A stretch of 64,000 nt of DNA from Marsupella aquatica (GCA_973895155.1 OZ316895.1:18352001-18416000); one strand, 5' to 3'. Shown: positions 45,454 to 57,074, numbered from the stretch's first letter. Notes: a model not told the origin generated them from the sequence alone. Numbers and translations: made by a program.

Positions 45454-47046
45454 TTAATCATACGCAATGTGCTGCTCAACATCTCTTCCAAGGACCCAAC
45501 CAGGTCCTTTCTTTTCCACCTTCTCTTTTTTTACCACTTCCATCTCCTTTGAGGATGAAGGAGTCGAAGTAGGCTCCTTTGTTGTACTTCCTCTATCTTC
45601 AAATCGAACACTCCTCCTTGTTGGGACTCTTGATGATGGCTGCAAAATAGAGGGTCCAGGCTCAACCTTTTGTTTTCCTTTGGCACGTTCTTCCAAAGGT
45701 TCCAACGACTTTCGTTTCTCCTCTACCATAGAATCCCATAGAGATCCCACTTCTGCAGTGAAAGAAGAGATCAACACTGGATCACTCCAACCTGACTTCC
45801 TCCTTACAAACTCTGCTAGTCTCTTCTTGTCTGTCTCTGTTGACGAAGAACTCCCAAAGAGGGTGTAAACATCTGCTTCATGCTCATCCTGATCTCCAAA
45901 AGCTGCTGCAATGGCTAAAGTATGATGTTCAGTCATTCTTCTCTCCACCAACACCTTCATACCGCCCTTGTTTGTGTTTACTGGAATAAGCTCTCCTGAA
46001 TCATGATAAGCAAGCTTTCTTATGCCATCATGATCAATGAACTTGACTCTTCTCTCTCTCAGAGCAACAAAAAGCTCTCCACATTCACGCCTTGAGTGCT
46101 CCTTACTATCACACCAAATACAATTCCAACTCCTTGCTCCGCCAATGGAACTCCCGACTCCTGGACCACCTCTTGACGCTGGTTTTGATGCACCTCCTCC
46201 CATCTGCTCGAAGGCTTGGGTGGCAAGAATGGTAAGATTTTTCATGAGTTCAGATAACTCATCCATTTTATCCATACTTTTCTCACCCCTACCAGTTGTT
46301 GACTCTATTTTCTCCATTCTCCTCATAGAAGTCATAGGTGCAACCGCATGTAGAGCACCTTCATGACTCAGCTTCTTTCTTCTATGCTTTTGGCTGACCC
46401 TAAGCACAGCAATCTCAATCTCCTCCCAAGTTGGTGGACTGGCTCCATGACTTGGGTTCATCAATTCTAGAGCAAGCTCCAACTCGTCTTGAAGCTTCTC
46501 ATCAGCAGCTCGGATAAGTAAAGTAGCCTTCTGTACCTTGATAACTTCAGAACCAATCTCATAAAGCTGATTGAACTTCTTCGTAAACTCCCTTATCAGT
46601 TCTTGAGGTCCCAACTTCTTGCTTCTATCGGCCACCCAATCAAGGAAAGATGCTTGAGTAACCCGATCTGGATCTTCAAGCTGAAATTCTTCTTTCATCT
46701 TCAACTCAAAGACCTTCCATGCTTTCTCCCCAGTAGCTCCATCTATCAAGGTAGTAACAATTCCCTTGAGTTTAGGTTCTCCTAAAGATACAAACTCCTT
46801 GACTGCAACTTCTGCATCAATCTTATGAATTGTAGCCTCCGTCCAGTACCCCTTGAGATACTTGGTTACATTTCGCCCATCAAATTCTCCTTGCTTGGTA
46901 AGAACCGAGTGTAGGTACTTCGTGGTCCTACCAAGCAACTCCTTCTTCTTGTTCTCCTCCATCTCCTTCTCCTTCATTCCATGTAAGTAAGCAGCAATCA
47001 AGGATAAAAACCTCTCCATGTCAGTTGGATTCATCTCAGTTCCCAT
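45454..47046 (-). CDS. gag: Gag of the minus-strand Gypsy element
   Basis: The ATG at 47046 (MGTEMNPTDMERF) gives about 530 residues. Conserved capsid-type features are GYWTEATIHKIDAEVAV, KMKEEFQLEDPDRVTQ and FTKKFNQLYEIGS. A single CCHC knuckle, CIWCDSKEHSRREC, follows a Gly-rich linker. The C-terminal part is basic and disordered. It assembles the particle and packages RNA. The other Gypsy element in the window has three knuckles and an unrelated N-terminal half, so the two are different families. The frame is undamaged until its TAA. Confidence 0.87.
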   Translation of the reverse strand: MGTEMNPTDMERFLSLIAAYLHGMKEKEMEENKKKELLGRTTKYLHSVLTKQGEFDGRNVTKYLKGYWTEATIHKIDAEVAVKEFVSLGEPKLKGIVTTLIDGATGEKAWKVFELKMKEEFQLEDPDRVTQASFLDWVADRSKKLGPQELIREFTKKFNQLYEIGSEVIKVQKATLLIRAADEKLQDELELALELMNPSHGASPPTWEEIEIAVLRVSQKHRRKKLSHEGALHAVAPMTSMRRMEKIESTTGRGEKSMDKMDELSELMKNLTILATQAFEQMGGGASKPASRGGPGVGSSIGGARSWNCIWCDSKEHSRRECGELFVALRERRVKFIDHDGIRKLAYHDSGELIPVNTNKGGMKVLVERRMTEHHTLAIAAAFGDQDEHEADVYTLFGSSSSTETDKKRLAEFVRRKSGWSDPVLISSFTAEVGSLWDSMVEEKRKSLEPLEERAKGKQKVEPGPSILQPSSRVPTRRSVRFEDRGSTTKEPTSTPSSSKEMEVVKKEKVEKKGPGWVLGRDVEQHIAYD

Positions 47047-47192
47047 GATTGCAATTCTTCCCTCTTGACTTAATAATATAAACAAGTTAAGAACTCAAAG
47101 TTCCAAAACCATATCTCTCTTCATCCATTAGAACTCAAACATGCACAAGCTAACTTCCAAATCCAGCGGTTCCCCAGTATGGTCGTCACTTA

Positions 47193-48331
47193 TGTCCGGG
47201 TGACCGTATTTTCTGGCAAGAGCATGTTGGCTCTTTTGAAGTTAACCTTGCATGCTCATAAGTTCTATACTAAAATCAAAATGATAATTCTAGTAACAAG
47301 GGTAGTGGGTATTAAGAAAGGTTCAGGTGAAATTAAAATACTGTTAAACCCTACTTCACCATACTTGCGGACCAATACATCACGAAAATTAGTTTTCTTA
47401 CGACATATGATTCTAATATCTCCAAGAGAAAATGAAACAGGAATATCATCCGGACTCCTATTCAGATCCATGACTTCAATAAAGGACAAAGATGATGCAC
47501 TCCCACTCCTCTCGGTACGACACCACTGGGTATATTATTGGCTAGTTAGAAACCATAACAACAGTTGCAAATTGAGCTCCAAAATGATAGGTTAGATGTT
47601 GCCTCATAGATGGTTTGTCTAAAAGATGGACTCTAATCAAAAACGGATTACGAAGGGGAAGATCAGGGATAACTCTCTCTCCTGGATTCATGATGGCTCT
47701 CCTATTCCTTTGCTATCCGGGCCAAAGGACGCCCCACCCCTATATTCCCAAAGAAACCTTATTCCCTAAGGTCCCATCTATAAGTCTACCACTCATTCCT
47801 TTGCTATCCGGGCCAAAGGACGCCCCACTACTATGTTCAAGGCACAAAAGAGCTTCACAACCTTGAATGATAAACATTGCGGAATGAGGGGAGAGTGCCC
47901 CTCACCACTTTATTTATAGTGCACACCAAGAGGGCATGGATCAAGCCCAAGCACTTGGATGAAGGCCAAGTGTCAAACATCTAATACCAAAGAGTGTGCT
48001 AGTACTGTTCATAGTTGGTGAAACTACTTTTAGTAGGTGGAACTACCATGCATTGGTGGAACTACTATGCGTTGGTGGACCTACTGTGTGTTAGTAAAAC
48101 TACTATGCGCTGATGGACCTACTGTGCGTTGGTAGAACTACTATGCGTTGGTGAATATTATTGTAGTTGGTGGAACTACTCATATGCATTGGTGGAACTA
48201 CTATAGTCCGTTAATATAGCTAAAGAGTTTTAATAAAATCTAAATTTAATAATCTAACTACTAAATTACTTATATAATCTATAGCATATTAAAACAAACA
48301 ATTTTTTATAACTTAAGAGAAAATCACGACA
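47193..48331 (-). repeat. 5' LTR of the minus-strand Gypsy element
   Basis: Transcription on the minus strand would start in this LTR. It differs from the 3' LTR at about ten positions that I could see, mostly transitions. Confidence 0.92.
47911..47918 (-). promoter_or_regulatory. TATA box in the 5' LTR
   Basis: TATAAATA on the minus strand lies about 415 bp from the start of the LTR, a plausible core promoter for the element RNA. The same box is present in the 3' LTR at 40638. Confidence 0.55.
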
Positions 48332-48411
48332 ACGCTCTGACCCGGACTAAAGGAGTGATTGGTAAGCCTCGTGCGTGACAAGCTTGGCCTATTGTAAGCA
48401 AGAGGGGCCAA

Positions 48412-48440
48412 CCAATCAATGGACGACATGGGTATAAAAG
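48412..48440 (+). promoter_or_regulatory. CCAAT and TATA boxes upstream of the disrupted gene
   Basis: CCAAT at 48412-48416 and TATAAAAG at 48433-48440 lie 17 bp apart on the plus strand, upstream of the decayed coding region. The CCAAT box is closer to the TATA box than usual, so only the TATA box is a fair candidate. Confidence 0.45.
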
Positions 48441-48464
48441 GTGGACTCTTCCCCATTTCAGGTT

Positions 48465-49936
48465 TACCAATTTTTTCCTTGCGCAAGCTTTGAGCTCAGC
48501 CCCTTTGCGCACTTGATTCAGCCAGCCCTTGACACTTTGCCATATGTCTGTCATGATTATGTCCAGTTTTGCTATTTGCTTCTGGTACCAATTCCTATGC
48601 ATTGGTAACCACCCTTGCAGCCTCACTTGCCGAGCATAACCCACAAAAATACAAAGCCAAAAGGCATTACAAACGACTTATCCAGTTGAACGGGCGCTCT
48701 CATTACAACAATGACCTCAACCTTCTGTTTGAGAGCAAGTACTGTTGGGACACAGAGATCTCCAAGTTCTTCTTCGAGGGAACCAAGTACCTCAGTCAGT
48801 TTTGGAGAAGCGCTCCTCCGACTCCCGGACGAGGTTTTCAAGATCCTTGGCACGATGGACTTACAACGTCATCACTTTGACGACATACCCGCCAGGGTGC
48901 AAGCCTTTCTTGATTGTTGATTTGGCAATTGTCCAAACCCGAGAGGACCTTCACCCATCGCAGCATCGCTTGGCTTCCCATCTGGAACTCTGGGTCCCAT
49001 GGCACCTCCTCCAACAGCACCTACGACCAACTCACCAGTGCTAGGACAGGCGCAGAATTGCCTCGAGCAGCCTCAAGCCGCTCTTCACCACCGGTTGCAC
49101 CACCCGTTAGGGTGCAATCCGTAGTGAATGCGGTCAACTTGAGCTTGAAGGACAAGGAAGTTCCTCCACCACTTGTCCGCAAACCGAGGGAACCCATAAA
49201 ATTGGGGGGGTAACATGCCACCATCCCAGCAAGCCCAAACCCGGAAGGCGGCCCCGGTGGACAACACAGTGACAATTGCAGCCCCGACATCAAAACTGAC
49301 GGCAGTGGCAATCCCACCACCACCAGATAAGGAAGACTGGGAGTTGTCCCCCTCAACGAGTCACCCCAAAAACCAATCGTGGGGTAAGAAGCGGAAGGAG
49401 CCGGCTTCAGTATCCGACTTACCTGTGGCCACCGTCATAGTGGCCAAATTGACCATGCATCGAATGGGGGAGAATGTCCACAAAAACATTCTCCACCCAA
49501 AGCATGCATGTTACCTAAAGACCCAAGGGTTTGAGCACCTTGTCCCCCTCCCTTGGGACACTTGCAGGTATTACGGGCAAGATATGACGGAGGTCATCCA
49601 AAACTTTGACGAGGCCCGTCAGCAGACCCGTGCGCACGGATGAGTGATGTCCTTGAACGAGGCACGGCTTAAGCTCATCTTTGGCCTACCCGAAGGACAA
49701 AATTGGGTAGAATTGCAAGCACCAGGGGACAAGAGAGCCAAGTACCAGTCCTCTAGCTTCCCACCCAAGGGTTTGGTGGACAATGGCTTCCTCATGCGGA
49801 CATGCCTCATTCCAGAGATAGCGGAGCGGCTGGAGTTCCAAAGGTATGCACTCCACATGATGGAGATGCAGGGAGAGATATCCACCGCCCAAGTTATTCA
49901 GGTTGAGAACTACCGGCCTAGGAAGTGGGCTTCTTT
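48465..49936 (+). pseudogene. Unrecognised decayed gene, 5' half, cut by the CACTA element
   Basis: Coding-like blocks appear in several frames. Examples are SVSFGEALLRLPDEVFKIL near 48805, a Pro/Ala-rich linker at 49030-49350, and a longer block from 49215 with one TGA at 49641-49643 (MHRMGENVHKNILHPK, then EARLKLIFGLPEGQNWVEL, then KGLVDNGFLMRTCLIPEIAE). The last codons read RKWASF, and the CACTA insertion follows. Joining the left flank directly to 60276 continues the frame as FVKKFHKEM, which shows the uninterrupted gene. I do not recognise the domain. It resembles other plant repeat-family proteins with a globular part, a Pro-rich linker and a coiled coil. Confidence 0.55.
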
Positions 49937-49950
49937 CACTAGTACATTTT
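49937..49950 (+). repeat. Left terminal inverted repeat of the CACTA element
   Basis: CACTAGTACATTTT, an exact inverse match to 60259-60272. Confidence 0.93.
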
Positions 49951-50490
49951 AGGCACTTTTCCGATACTAAAAACACGCATTTCTCAACGCGCCCGATACT
50001 AAATACAACGGAACACTTCCGATACTCCCCAGCTACGGAAGTTCCGATACTACCAAAATCGGATATTATTATCCGATATGTTTTGTATCGAAAACTTTAT
50101 CCAATACCCATTATATCGGACAATGTCCAAAACATCCTGTATCGCAAATTGAGAGCCGACATGTTTTTCAGACGTCCGATAATAATAGTATCGAAAGCTA
50201 ATTCCGATAGGTTTGGTTTCGGAATTTACCGATAGAAGTGTTATCGGACATATTTTTGTGATACTAGTTGCAACGGAAATTATTTGCAAAGGCTAAGGTA
50301 TCGGTTACTATCCGTTGAAATTGCTATCGGACCCCTCCTCGGGCTCTGGCTTAAGTGTCCAATCTGTGGAGTATCGGATAGTGAGTTTTGATTGTTATAG
50401 TATCGGAAAGTCCGATACTTTGAGGATGGGAAGGGGTTTTTTGCTTTGGCAGTACTGATGTGTGTCCGATATGTTTCCGATGGTATTTGA
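49951..50490. repeat. Left subterminal motif cluster
   Basis: About twenty TCCGATA-type motifs occur in both orientations, such as TTCCGATACT, ATCGGATATTA and GTATCGGAAAGTCCGATAC. In maize Spm, repeated subterminal motifs bind TNPA. Here the TNPA-like product of 57075-59422 is the natural candidate ligand. Confidence 0.75.
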
Positions 50491-50685
50491 ATGGGACATA
50501 TGGGACTTTAGTGTTTTACAATGTGTAGGTTGCATGGAATTAATGGATTCAGATATGGGGCATACTTTAAGCAATAGATATGTATACTGCATGAAATTGT
50601 GGACAATGAGAAAAATCGTAGAATGCCGATAAAAAGATAGTGCCGGTAAAAATATACATGAAAATGGTGGGGTCTACAATTTATA

Positions 50686-53600
50686 CTAACTCGTGGGGGG
50701 TATGTCTCTATCTTCCACTACAACTACATTGGGTCTCTCTTGGACTATGGACCGTGATCTGGGAATATACGGCATGACAATGGACCACTCGGGGTCATTG
50801 GGATAGGGTAGGTAAAAGCATTGCTCAAGGTGATGGGGGAAAGCAAAGGGATCTGAGGACCTCCAGTTGGAACTGATGACACTATTTGCGGATGTCTTCA
50901 AACGAGTAAAACCGCATGCATCATCTTCACAAGTACGATTGTGGCCTACAAGATTCATCTTGAACCATTTGCACTTGAATACCACTTCCTCCAAAGTAGT
51001 ATGTGCATGGTACTTCACTGTTAGGATCTCCTCAATCTTCCCATAATGGGCCACGGTGGAGCGAATGGGATTCATGTCTGACATGCTACTCTGGGAATCT
51101 TGGGTGAACCAACCCATCACCCCACAATCCTGTGTAGCTGCCCTCTTCTCATCAAGTCGTTCCACACGAAAATGTCTCCCCTTTGACCACATGGCAGTCC
51201 GAGTCGTGACTATAAGTAGTGGACCATGAACCAAGGTACGAAGTTTATCTGTCACGTTTGGGTAGTGTAATACACTCTCCTCGGTACCCACCAGGGCATC
51301 CACTTCTAACAACTTCTCCTTCATGTATGGGTGAAACTTGGGAAATAACCGTGGGCGTCGACTGTTTTGCTTCTCCTCATAAAATGTTGTCCACTCCTCG
51401 ACAACCTCGGGTGAGTTATACAACTTAAATGTTGTGAGCTGTAAACGCTCTGCTGAGCCTATGAGACGCTCTCCAGATGCCCCAGTGAGTCTATCATCGT
51501 CGTAGTCAGCCTCTCGTGCCGCCTCATCTATCCATCCCCTAGGAGCACTAGGATCTAGTGTGGCAACTATGTTTGTACAGTAAAACATACTCTCTGCTCC
51601 AAGATGACGCTCCGCAATGCTACCTTCCACCCTAGCGCGATTAAAGACATATGACTTCATCACCCCCATATAACGCTCTACCCAATACATCCATCGACAA
51701 TGTACTGGGCCTGCAATTGCAACCTCGCGCACTAAATGTATGAGGAAATGAACCTGACCATCAAAGAATGAGGGAAGGAGTGCCTTCTCCAACTTGCAGA
51801 CAACCTCTACTCCAAATATCTCCATAGCAGCAATGTCATCAAACTCCTGTACCTCCTTTTGACATACCCATCTTAAGAGCTTACCCAATGACCAAAGGGC
51901 ATCACGAAGTTCCTCACTACCCAATCCAATAATAGCAACTGGAAGAACATGTTCAAGCAACCGATGATAATCATGTGTCTTCAAGAAAGATGGCCATTTT
52001 GGAGAATCCTCCCCCCCAAATGCCTTCCGAAGATTGGTACCATAACCTGTGGGAAACCTCATCAACCCAATACGTCTGTGAAACTCAATGCGCTCTGCCC
52101 TTGTCAAAACCCAAGGAGGATGGATGCTAGGGGGAGCACCAGGGGGGTCCAAAGATGGCCAAAAACCCAAAAGACCATGCATCCCCATCTCCTCACAACT
52201 TTCTCTCCAATTGTTATTTTTCTCCCCATATAGATGGCGAATCAATGATTTCCCCACATTCCCCTCAATGTGCATAGGGTCTAACAAGTGATTAATGGGC
52301 ATATCTGACCAATATGGCAATTGTGACAATGCAGACAAACGGGTCATGCCACATCTGAATAATGGTAATGGATCACTCGGATCCTGAACTCTCCCCCATA
52401 CCTCTCTCCAATATGCTGGATCCTTCCGCTGAGGTTGAGGACGAATATCAGGTTGGCCCTCATCAGTATCATAAAGGAATGGATCACTCCTCCAAGGATG
52501 GTCTGGTGGAAGATATTTAGTATGACCAATGTAAACAATTTTTTGCAGAGTACTTGACTTGGGCCTGGCCACCCCCTCCAAATCGGGTCCACATGTAGAG
52601 CAAGCTCGATAGCCTGATGTTTGCAATCCAGAAACATATCCAAACCCTGCCCAGTGCATAGAAAACACATTCATAAAATAAGGTTCATCAAGGCAAAAAT
52701 CTGCATAATTGCAATTAAATACAAGGTTTAGGTACTAGAGGAAATAAGGGTTTACCATACCTGGTAAATCATGCATGGTCCACATAAGGATGGCCTTTAG
52801 AGTAAATACGCGGGATAAACCTCTTGTGTTGTGACGTCCATCATAACAATCCACTCCTCTCCACAGTTGTATCAACTCATCAATCAATGGCTGCAAGTAC
52901 ACATCAATCTTTTTAACTTGCTTAGGACCCGGAATAATCATGGAGAGTAGTAGGTGACCTTTCTTCATGGCCATCCAAGGAGGGATGTTGTAGTTTGTCA
53001 ACACTACTGGCCACACCGAATATGGTTTGGCTTTTCCTGTCAATGCAAAAGGGCTGATACCGTCTGCTGCCAAGCCTAGTCGAACATGTCGTGGGTCAAT
53101 TTTGAACTCTCCCCATCTATCCTCTACAAATCGATTGGCAGGAGAGTCAACCATCATCCGCATGGCACTAGAGGCTAGGGTACAGCCATATCAGAACGAT
53201 TTTGTGAGTGCCATACCATCATCTCAACCAACTCTGCACATCGGAATTGATGTCGCAATCGAGGGATAAGAGGAAAGTACCTCATAACCTTTTGCGGTAC
53301 CTTCCCCGTCAACATGTCATCACGGTACCGTGGCTTCTGACATTTAGGACATGTAGTGGCATTTTCATGCTCACCCCTAAAAAGAATGCAATCATCCACA
53401 CATGCATGTATCACCTCATACTTCAGGCCAATGGACCTCAACACCTGTTTAGCCTCTTTCCAAGAGGCTGGCAATGCATTGCCTACTGGCAAAATACAAT
53501 CATGCAAGGTACGGAAAACATCATCCAAAAGTAGATTGCTTGCCCCATGTCTTTGCTGCAAGTTGAGCAACAACATTATTGATGAGAGCCGAGATAACCT

Positions 53601-53933
53601 ACTCCCCTTGAATATGCGAGTACGGGCATGACGTTGCGCCTCCTCCCATTGCTTGTCTTGGGACCCCCTAGAAGGATGTGGATGACTAGTCCTTTCATGG
53701 GTTGAACCAATGTCCTCCAAACCAATGTCATCGTGATCATCATAGAATTGGTCCATGAGCTCATCCATGGCCCTCTCCTCATCAAGATGGTCTTGGATAG
53801 GATCATCACCATCATGTCGTACCCCATCCTCTTGCCTTTGCGGTTCATGCCCACGGTTGGCCACCATGGCCTCAACAAGGTGTTGTCGCATAGCTCGTGA
53901 TATTACCCCAATATCAGGCGTTACATATTGATT
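50686..53933 (-). pseudogene. TNP2-type CACTA transposase, two main exons, one frameshift
   Basis: This is the transposase that cuts at the CACTA ends. Exons run 53933-52761 and 52646-50686, joined by a 114-bp GT-AG intron whose junction restores DLPG-FGYVSG. TNP2 landmarks in order are LPASWKEAKQVLRSIGLKYE, IHACVDDCILFRG, CPKCQKPRYR, VDSPANRF, LAADGISPFAL, GPKQVKKIDVYLQPLIDEL and YRACSTCGP. DUF4218 follows (LLPSFFDGQVHFLIHLVREV, RWMYWVERYMGVMKSYV). DUF4216 comes last (VAHYGKIEEILTVKY, VFKCKW, EQCFYLPYP). A one-base shift near 53165-53198 separates WHSQNRSDM from MRMMVDSP. The exon is open upstream of its first ATG (53891) to an acceptor at 53935-53934, so an earlier exon probably supplies the start. 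Confidence 0.88.
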
Positions 53934-54056
53934 CTATCATACAACATCAATTAATTAATCTCATCAACACATGCACTGCTGAACAACATCATTCTCAGGT
54001 AAACATGTAAAATAAACTGACATATATATATACATGTATGTAAGTCCAAGAAACTA

Positions 54057-55412
54057 TCATGGACGACAACGCAAGGACAATTTTGGTGCATCCCACTCAT
54101 ACTCACACAATAACTCCTCACCAGCTCTAATGGTCCTAACAGCTACTGTCATGATATGGTCGTCCATATGTTTCACAAAATATGGATGTCTAGGTGGACC
54201 AAACATTTGAATCCACTCTACATTAGCCTCCAAACCTCTATCTCTACCTGTGGTACTATTGATGTACCCTGCTAAATTACCGTTCCGAATAGGATCACCA
54301 TCAATCATCCGGCAATGCCACGGCCTAGTGAAGACCTCATCCGGGTCTGAGTCCATCCTCAATGCATACACCCCCCAACTTGGGTGTTGACGCAACAAAA
54401 TATTCCAACTCTTGGAGTTATATACAGCCCCAATGTAAGGAAAGAGGTGCTCTCCATCATAACCACGTCTCCATGGCTTTGGAGGGACCACAATATCCTC
54501 CAAAGCAAAAAGACCATATCCTATATCAGGATCAATAGAGGATGCCTTCACTATCCAAGGGCGACCCCATATCTGAACTGGTTCATCTGTAGGAATAAAA
54601 TCTGGAAATTTGAAGAGACTTGGAGAAAAGTCCTTCAAAACTTCGGCAGCCCTACCAGTGAGATAGGATAGTCCAAACCTGCCCTCAACGCAAATATAAT
54701 CTACGTTACCGGCTGGTCGATCACTAGTACCTAACACCTCCTCTCGTCTGTCTACCTGGTCTAGTGGTCCATACTGCCGTCTACGTCTACCAGATCGTGG
54801 TCGTGTACGTAGGACCCTAGTAGTCACAACCTCGGGCCGAGAGACCGGTTCCCCCTCTACATGCTCATGTGTGGGCACGGGAGTGGGGATAGGAGCAGGT
54901 GGGCTAAGAGGCATCTGGGCAGGAGGAACTGCAAGCAACTCCCTGGCCCTTGCTAGAAACCCTTCCAACCACACAGCTTCAGGAACCAAAGGAGGTGGGG
55001 GCCTACGAGGCACCTATTTCAACACATGTACAATGGTTTTACACAAATCAATAAATTAAGTAGTGCCAGGATGTAAATGCAAGATAATTAAGCAATACCC
55101 TAAATTGGAATGCATATATGGAATGAATAGGGGACATAAACATATCTGTACCTGGCTAGGCAAATACCCTGGCATATCACCCTCGTGGCGGCCATAGTTC
55201 TCGATGTGCTCACAAGTCTCCCACGCATGTCGAACCACAAGTCCCTTACATCTCACACACCAGCAAGGTATGGGTCCTAGTGGAGCACGAGGACGATCTG
55301 GAGGAGGGGGTGGAGGAACCTCCCCCTCAGACGAGCTTGTGTCTGAGTCTGAATCTGACGTGGAACTATCAGAAGTAGACATCTGCATGCATGAAGTACA
55401 CTCTGAATTCAT
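54057..55412 (-). CDS. SET-domain protein encoded inside the CACTA element
   Basis: Exons 55412-55152 and 55013-54057 join across a 138-bp intron (GTACAG donor, AATAG acceptor) in phase 0, giving 405 residues. Residues 1-87 hold a Ser/Asp-rich start, a Pro run, and a Cys/His segment (CWCVRCKGLVVRHAWETC, then HIENYGRH) that resembles the zinc-like N-terminus of TNP2 proteins. Residues 145-170 are Arg-rich. A SET fold follows at about 239-393: DIGYGLFALEDI, then GNLAGYINSTTG, then VAVRTIRAGEELLCEYEWD. SET proteins transfer methyl groups from S-adenosylmethionine to lysine, mostly on histones. The GEEL-x2-EY end and its tyrosine are kept. The usual NHSC-PN segment is altered (INSTTG, then EAN), so activity is uncertain. 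It could act on chromatin of the element, or be a captured host gene. Confidence 0.75.
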
Positions 55413-55499
55413 GTAAGCTGCATAAAAGAAGACAATTAGTGTTGGAGTATCAAAATAGAATTAATTAATGCATGAGATACAAAAGTCCTGTTGTACCTC

Positions 55500-55612
55500 A
55501 ATGATACCCGCGCTTTGCCAGCCTACTGTGTCGTATTTTCTACACACAAGGTGTGGGACATCCAAAATCTCTGCATATATGGGTGAGCATTTTGCTAATG
55601 AGCATACATAAT
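55500..55612 (-). other. Possible additional upstream exon of the SET gene
   Basis: Minus strand CTTACAG precedes a 113-bp open stretch (DYVCSLAKCSPIYAEILD at its start), which ends before a GTACAA donor. Joining it to the 55412 exon at the nearest acceptor gives a stop in the simplest phase, so it may be non-coding or spliced elsewhere. Confidence 0.25.
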
Positions 55613-55704
55613 CTGTAAGTGCGAAAGAGTGTAGGAAGAACACACCACATATAAAAAAATTCCAACATACAAATTAAGTGTAAATGATGCGGCTCGTGAA
55701 GCGG

Positions 55705-56410
55705 GGACATCATACCTCCTGGATGCGCGGTCTCACACTATGCATAGTGCATTGTCCAAAACAAAACCTATCTACCCCCTCACAAACATTGAACCACCCC
55801 TCCAAACGCAAGGTACTGTGCATCAAATCCAACACAACCATTAGCCTAGCTAATATATATGGAGGTTGAACCTTATCCTAAGAAAAGGTGTAACCTTATC
55901 CTAGTAAAACCCCATAACCCTAAGCCCATAAACCCCTCCAAAGAAATGATCCAAATAGCTTTCACCAAGAAATGGTTCGTACAAAAACTTCTTGTAGTAT
56001 TTTGTCTATCATATATCATAGTATTGAGTTCCCATCACCACAACCATCCCTAAACTTGCAAGGAACTTGCAAGAGGACATCATACCTCCTGGATGCACGG
56101 TTTCATGCATAGTGCATTGTCCAAAATCGAAACCTCCCTACCCCCTCAAAAAAAGTTAACCACCCCTCCAAAAGCAAGGTACTACACATCAAATCCAAAC
56201 ACAAAGATTAGCCTAATGAAGGGGTTTAATATTATCCTAACAAAAGGTATAATGTTATACTAATAAAACCTCTACGTACACCCATAATCCCCTATAAAGA
56301 AATGAAACAAAAGGCTTTCACCCAAAAATGGTTCATACAAAAACTTCTTGTAGTATTTTCTTGATCCTATATTACATATCATAGTATTGAGTTCCCATCA
56401 CCACAACCAC
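55705..56410 (+). repeat. Tandem duplication of about 368 bp between the divergent genes
   Basis: GGACATCATACCTCCTGGAT starts two similar units, near 55706 and 56074. Both contain GCATAGTGCATTGTCC, ACCACCCCTCCAAA and a block with TTCATAGTATTGAGTTCCCATCACCACAACCA-type order. The rest of 55413-57074, other than the motif cluster, shows no coding signal. Confidence 0.7.
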
Positions 56411-56772
56411 CCCTAAAACACCAAGACTCTATACACAATTGCATCATTAATTAGAGCCCAATATATTAAGCATGCAAGACCATAGCTTATCAAAAAAACT
56501 ACATAGTCTGGTACAAACCCCAAAATTTGTTCTCCGCAACAAAGAAACTTGCAAGAGGTCCCTCTACATGCATGACACGTTCACTGTCCCGTTCACATAT
56601 GTAGAGCCCTACAAAACGCGGATTCAAATATGAAAGCAAATAATAACTCCAACCATGTGCCCTTACCCCATACAAAACCTAAATATCCTAAATTATACTC
56701 TAAACCCTCCAATCCCATACCCAACCCAAATTCAAAACATTATATTGGACCCCCTCGGGGAAAGCCAAGAGG

Positions 56773-56945
56773 TATCCGATATAACTTCATGAGGGGTCCG
56801 ATGCAATAGGAAACGGGCCACACTTGGTAAATACATGGCCACGAGAAAAGGACGAGGGGTCCGAAGCAGATAGTTTCGGAATGTCCGATTGCGTGTCCGA
56901 TACCTTTGGTTTCGCAAAGTCCGAAACAGAAAGAATCGGAAGCAA
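56773..56945 (+). promoter_or_regulatory. Internal TCCGATA-type motif cluster upstream of the TNPA-like gene
   Basis: About nine motifs of the subterminal type (GTCCGATGC, GTCCGAAGC, TTCGGAATGTCCGAT, GTCCGATACC, AATCGGAAGC) lie 130-300 bp before the TNPA-like ATG and between the two divergent transcription units. Such a site would allow the element's DNA-binding protein to control its own promoter. Confidence 0.6.
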
Positions 56946-57074
56946 CAGGTTTTGTTTTGGAAAAAAGAACCGATGCAGGTGCGAAGACCCGCGCGTCAGG
57001 CCCCATTTCGCACTTGGTGTTTTTCAAATTTTTTGAAGCTGGATCAAGGAGGAGAGCTTGAAGGAGGAGGAGAG

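Larger units (their letters stand above)
39913..48331 (-). mobile_element. Ty3/Gypsy LTR retrotransposon, minus strand, 8.4 kb
   Basis: Two 1139-bp LTRs begin TGTCCGGGTGACC and end AAAATCACGACA on the plus strand. A 4-bp duplication ACGC lies at 39909-39912 and 48332-48335. I count about ten differences between the LTRs (near 0.9 percent), so it is older than the element at 13.7 kb but still recent. Gag, protease, reverse transcriptase, RNase H and integrase follow in Ty3/Gypsy order on the minus strand. Its protein motifs (FLDDM at the polymerase site, VDSSPDAAGWAVG at RNase H) show a lineage clearly different from the other Gypsy element. Confidence 0.93.

Noticed and set aside
53891-54057. 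Direct readthrough fusion of SET and transposase
   Set aside because: The register is the same, but several stops lie between 54056 and 53934, so only splicing could connect them to a common exon.
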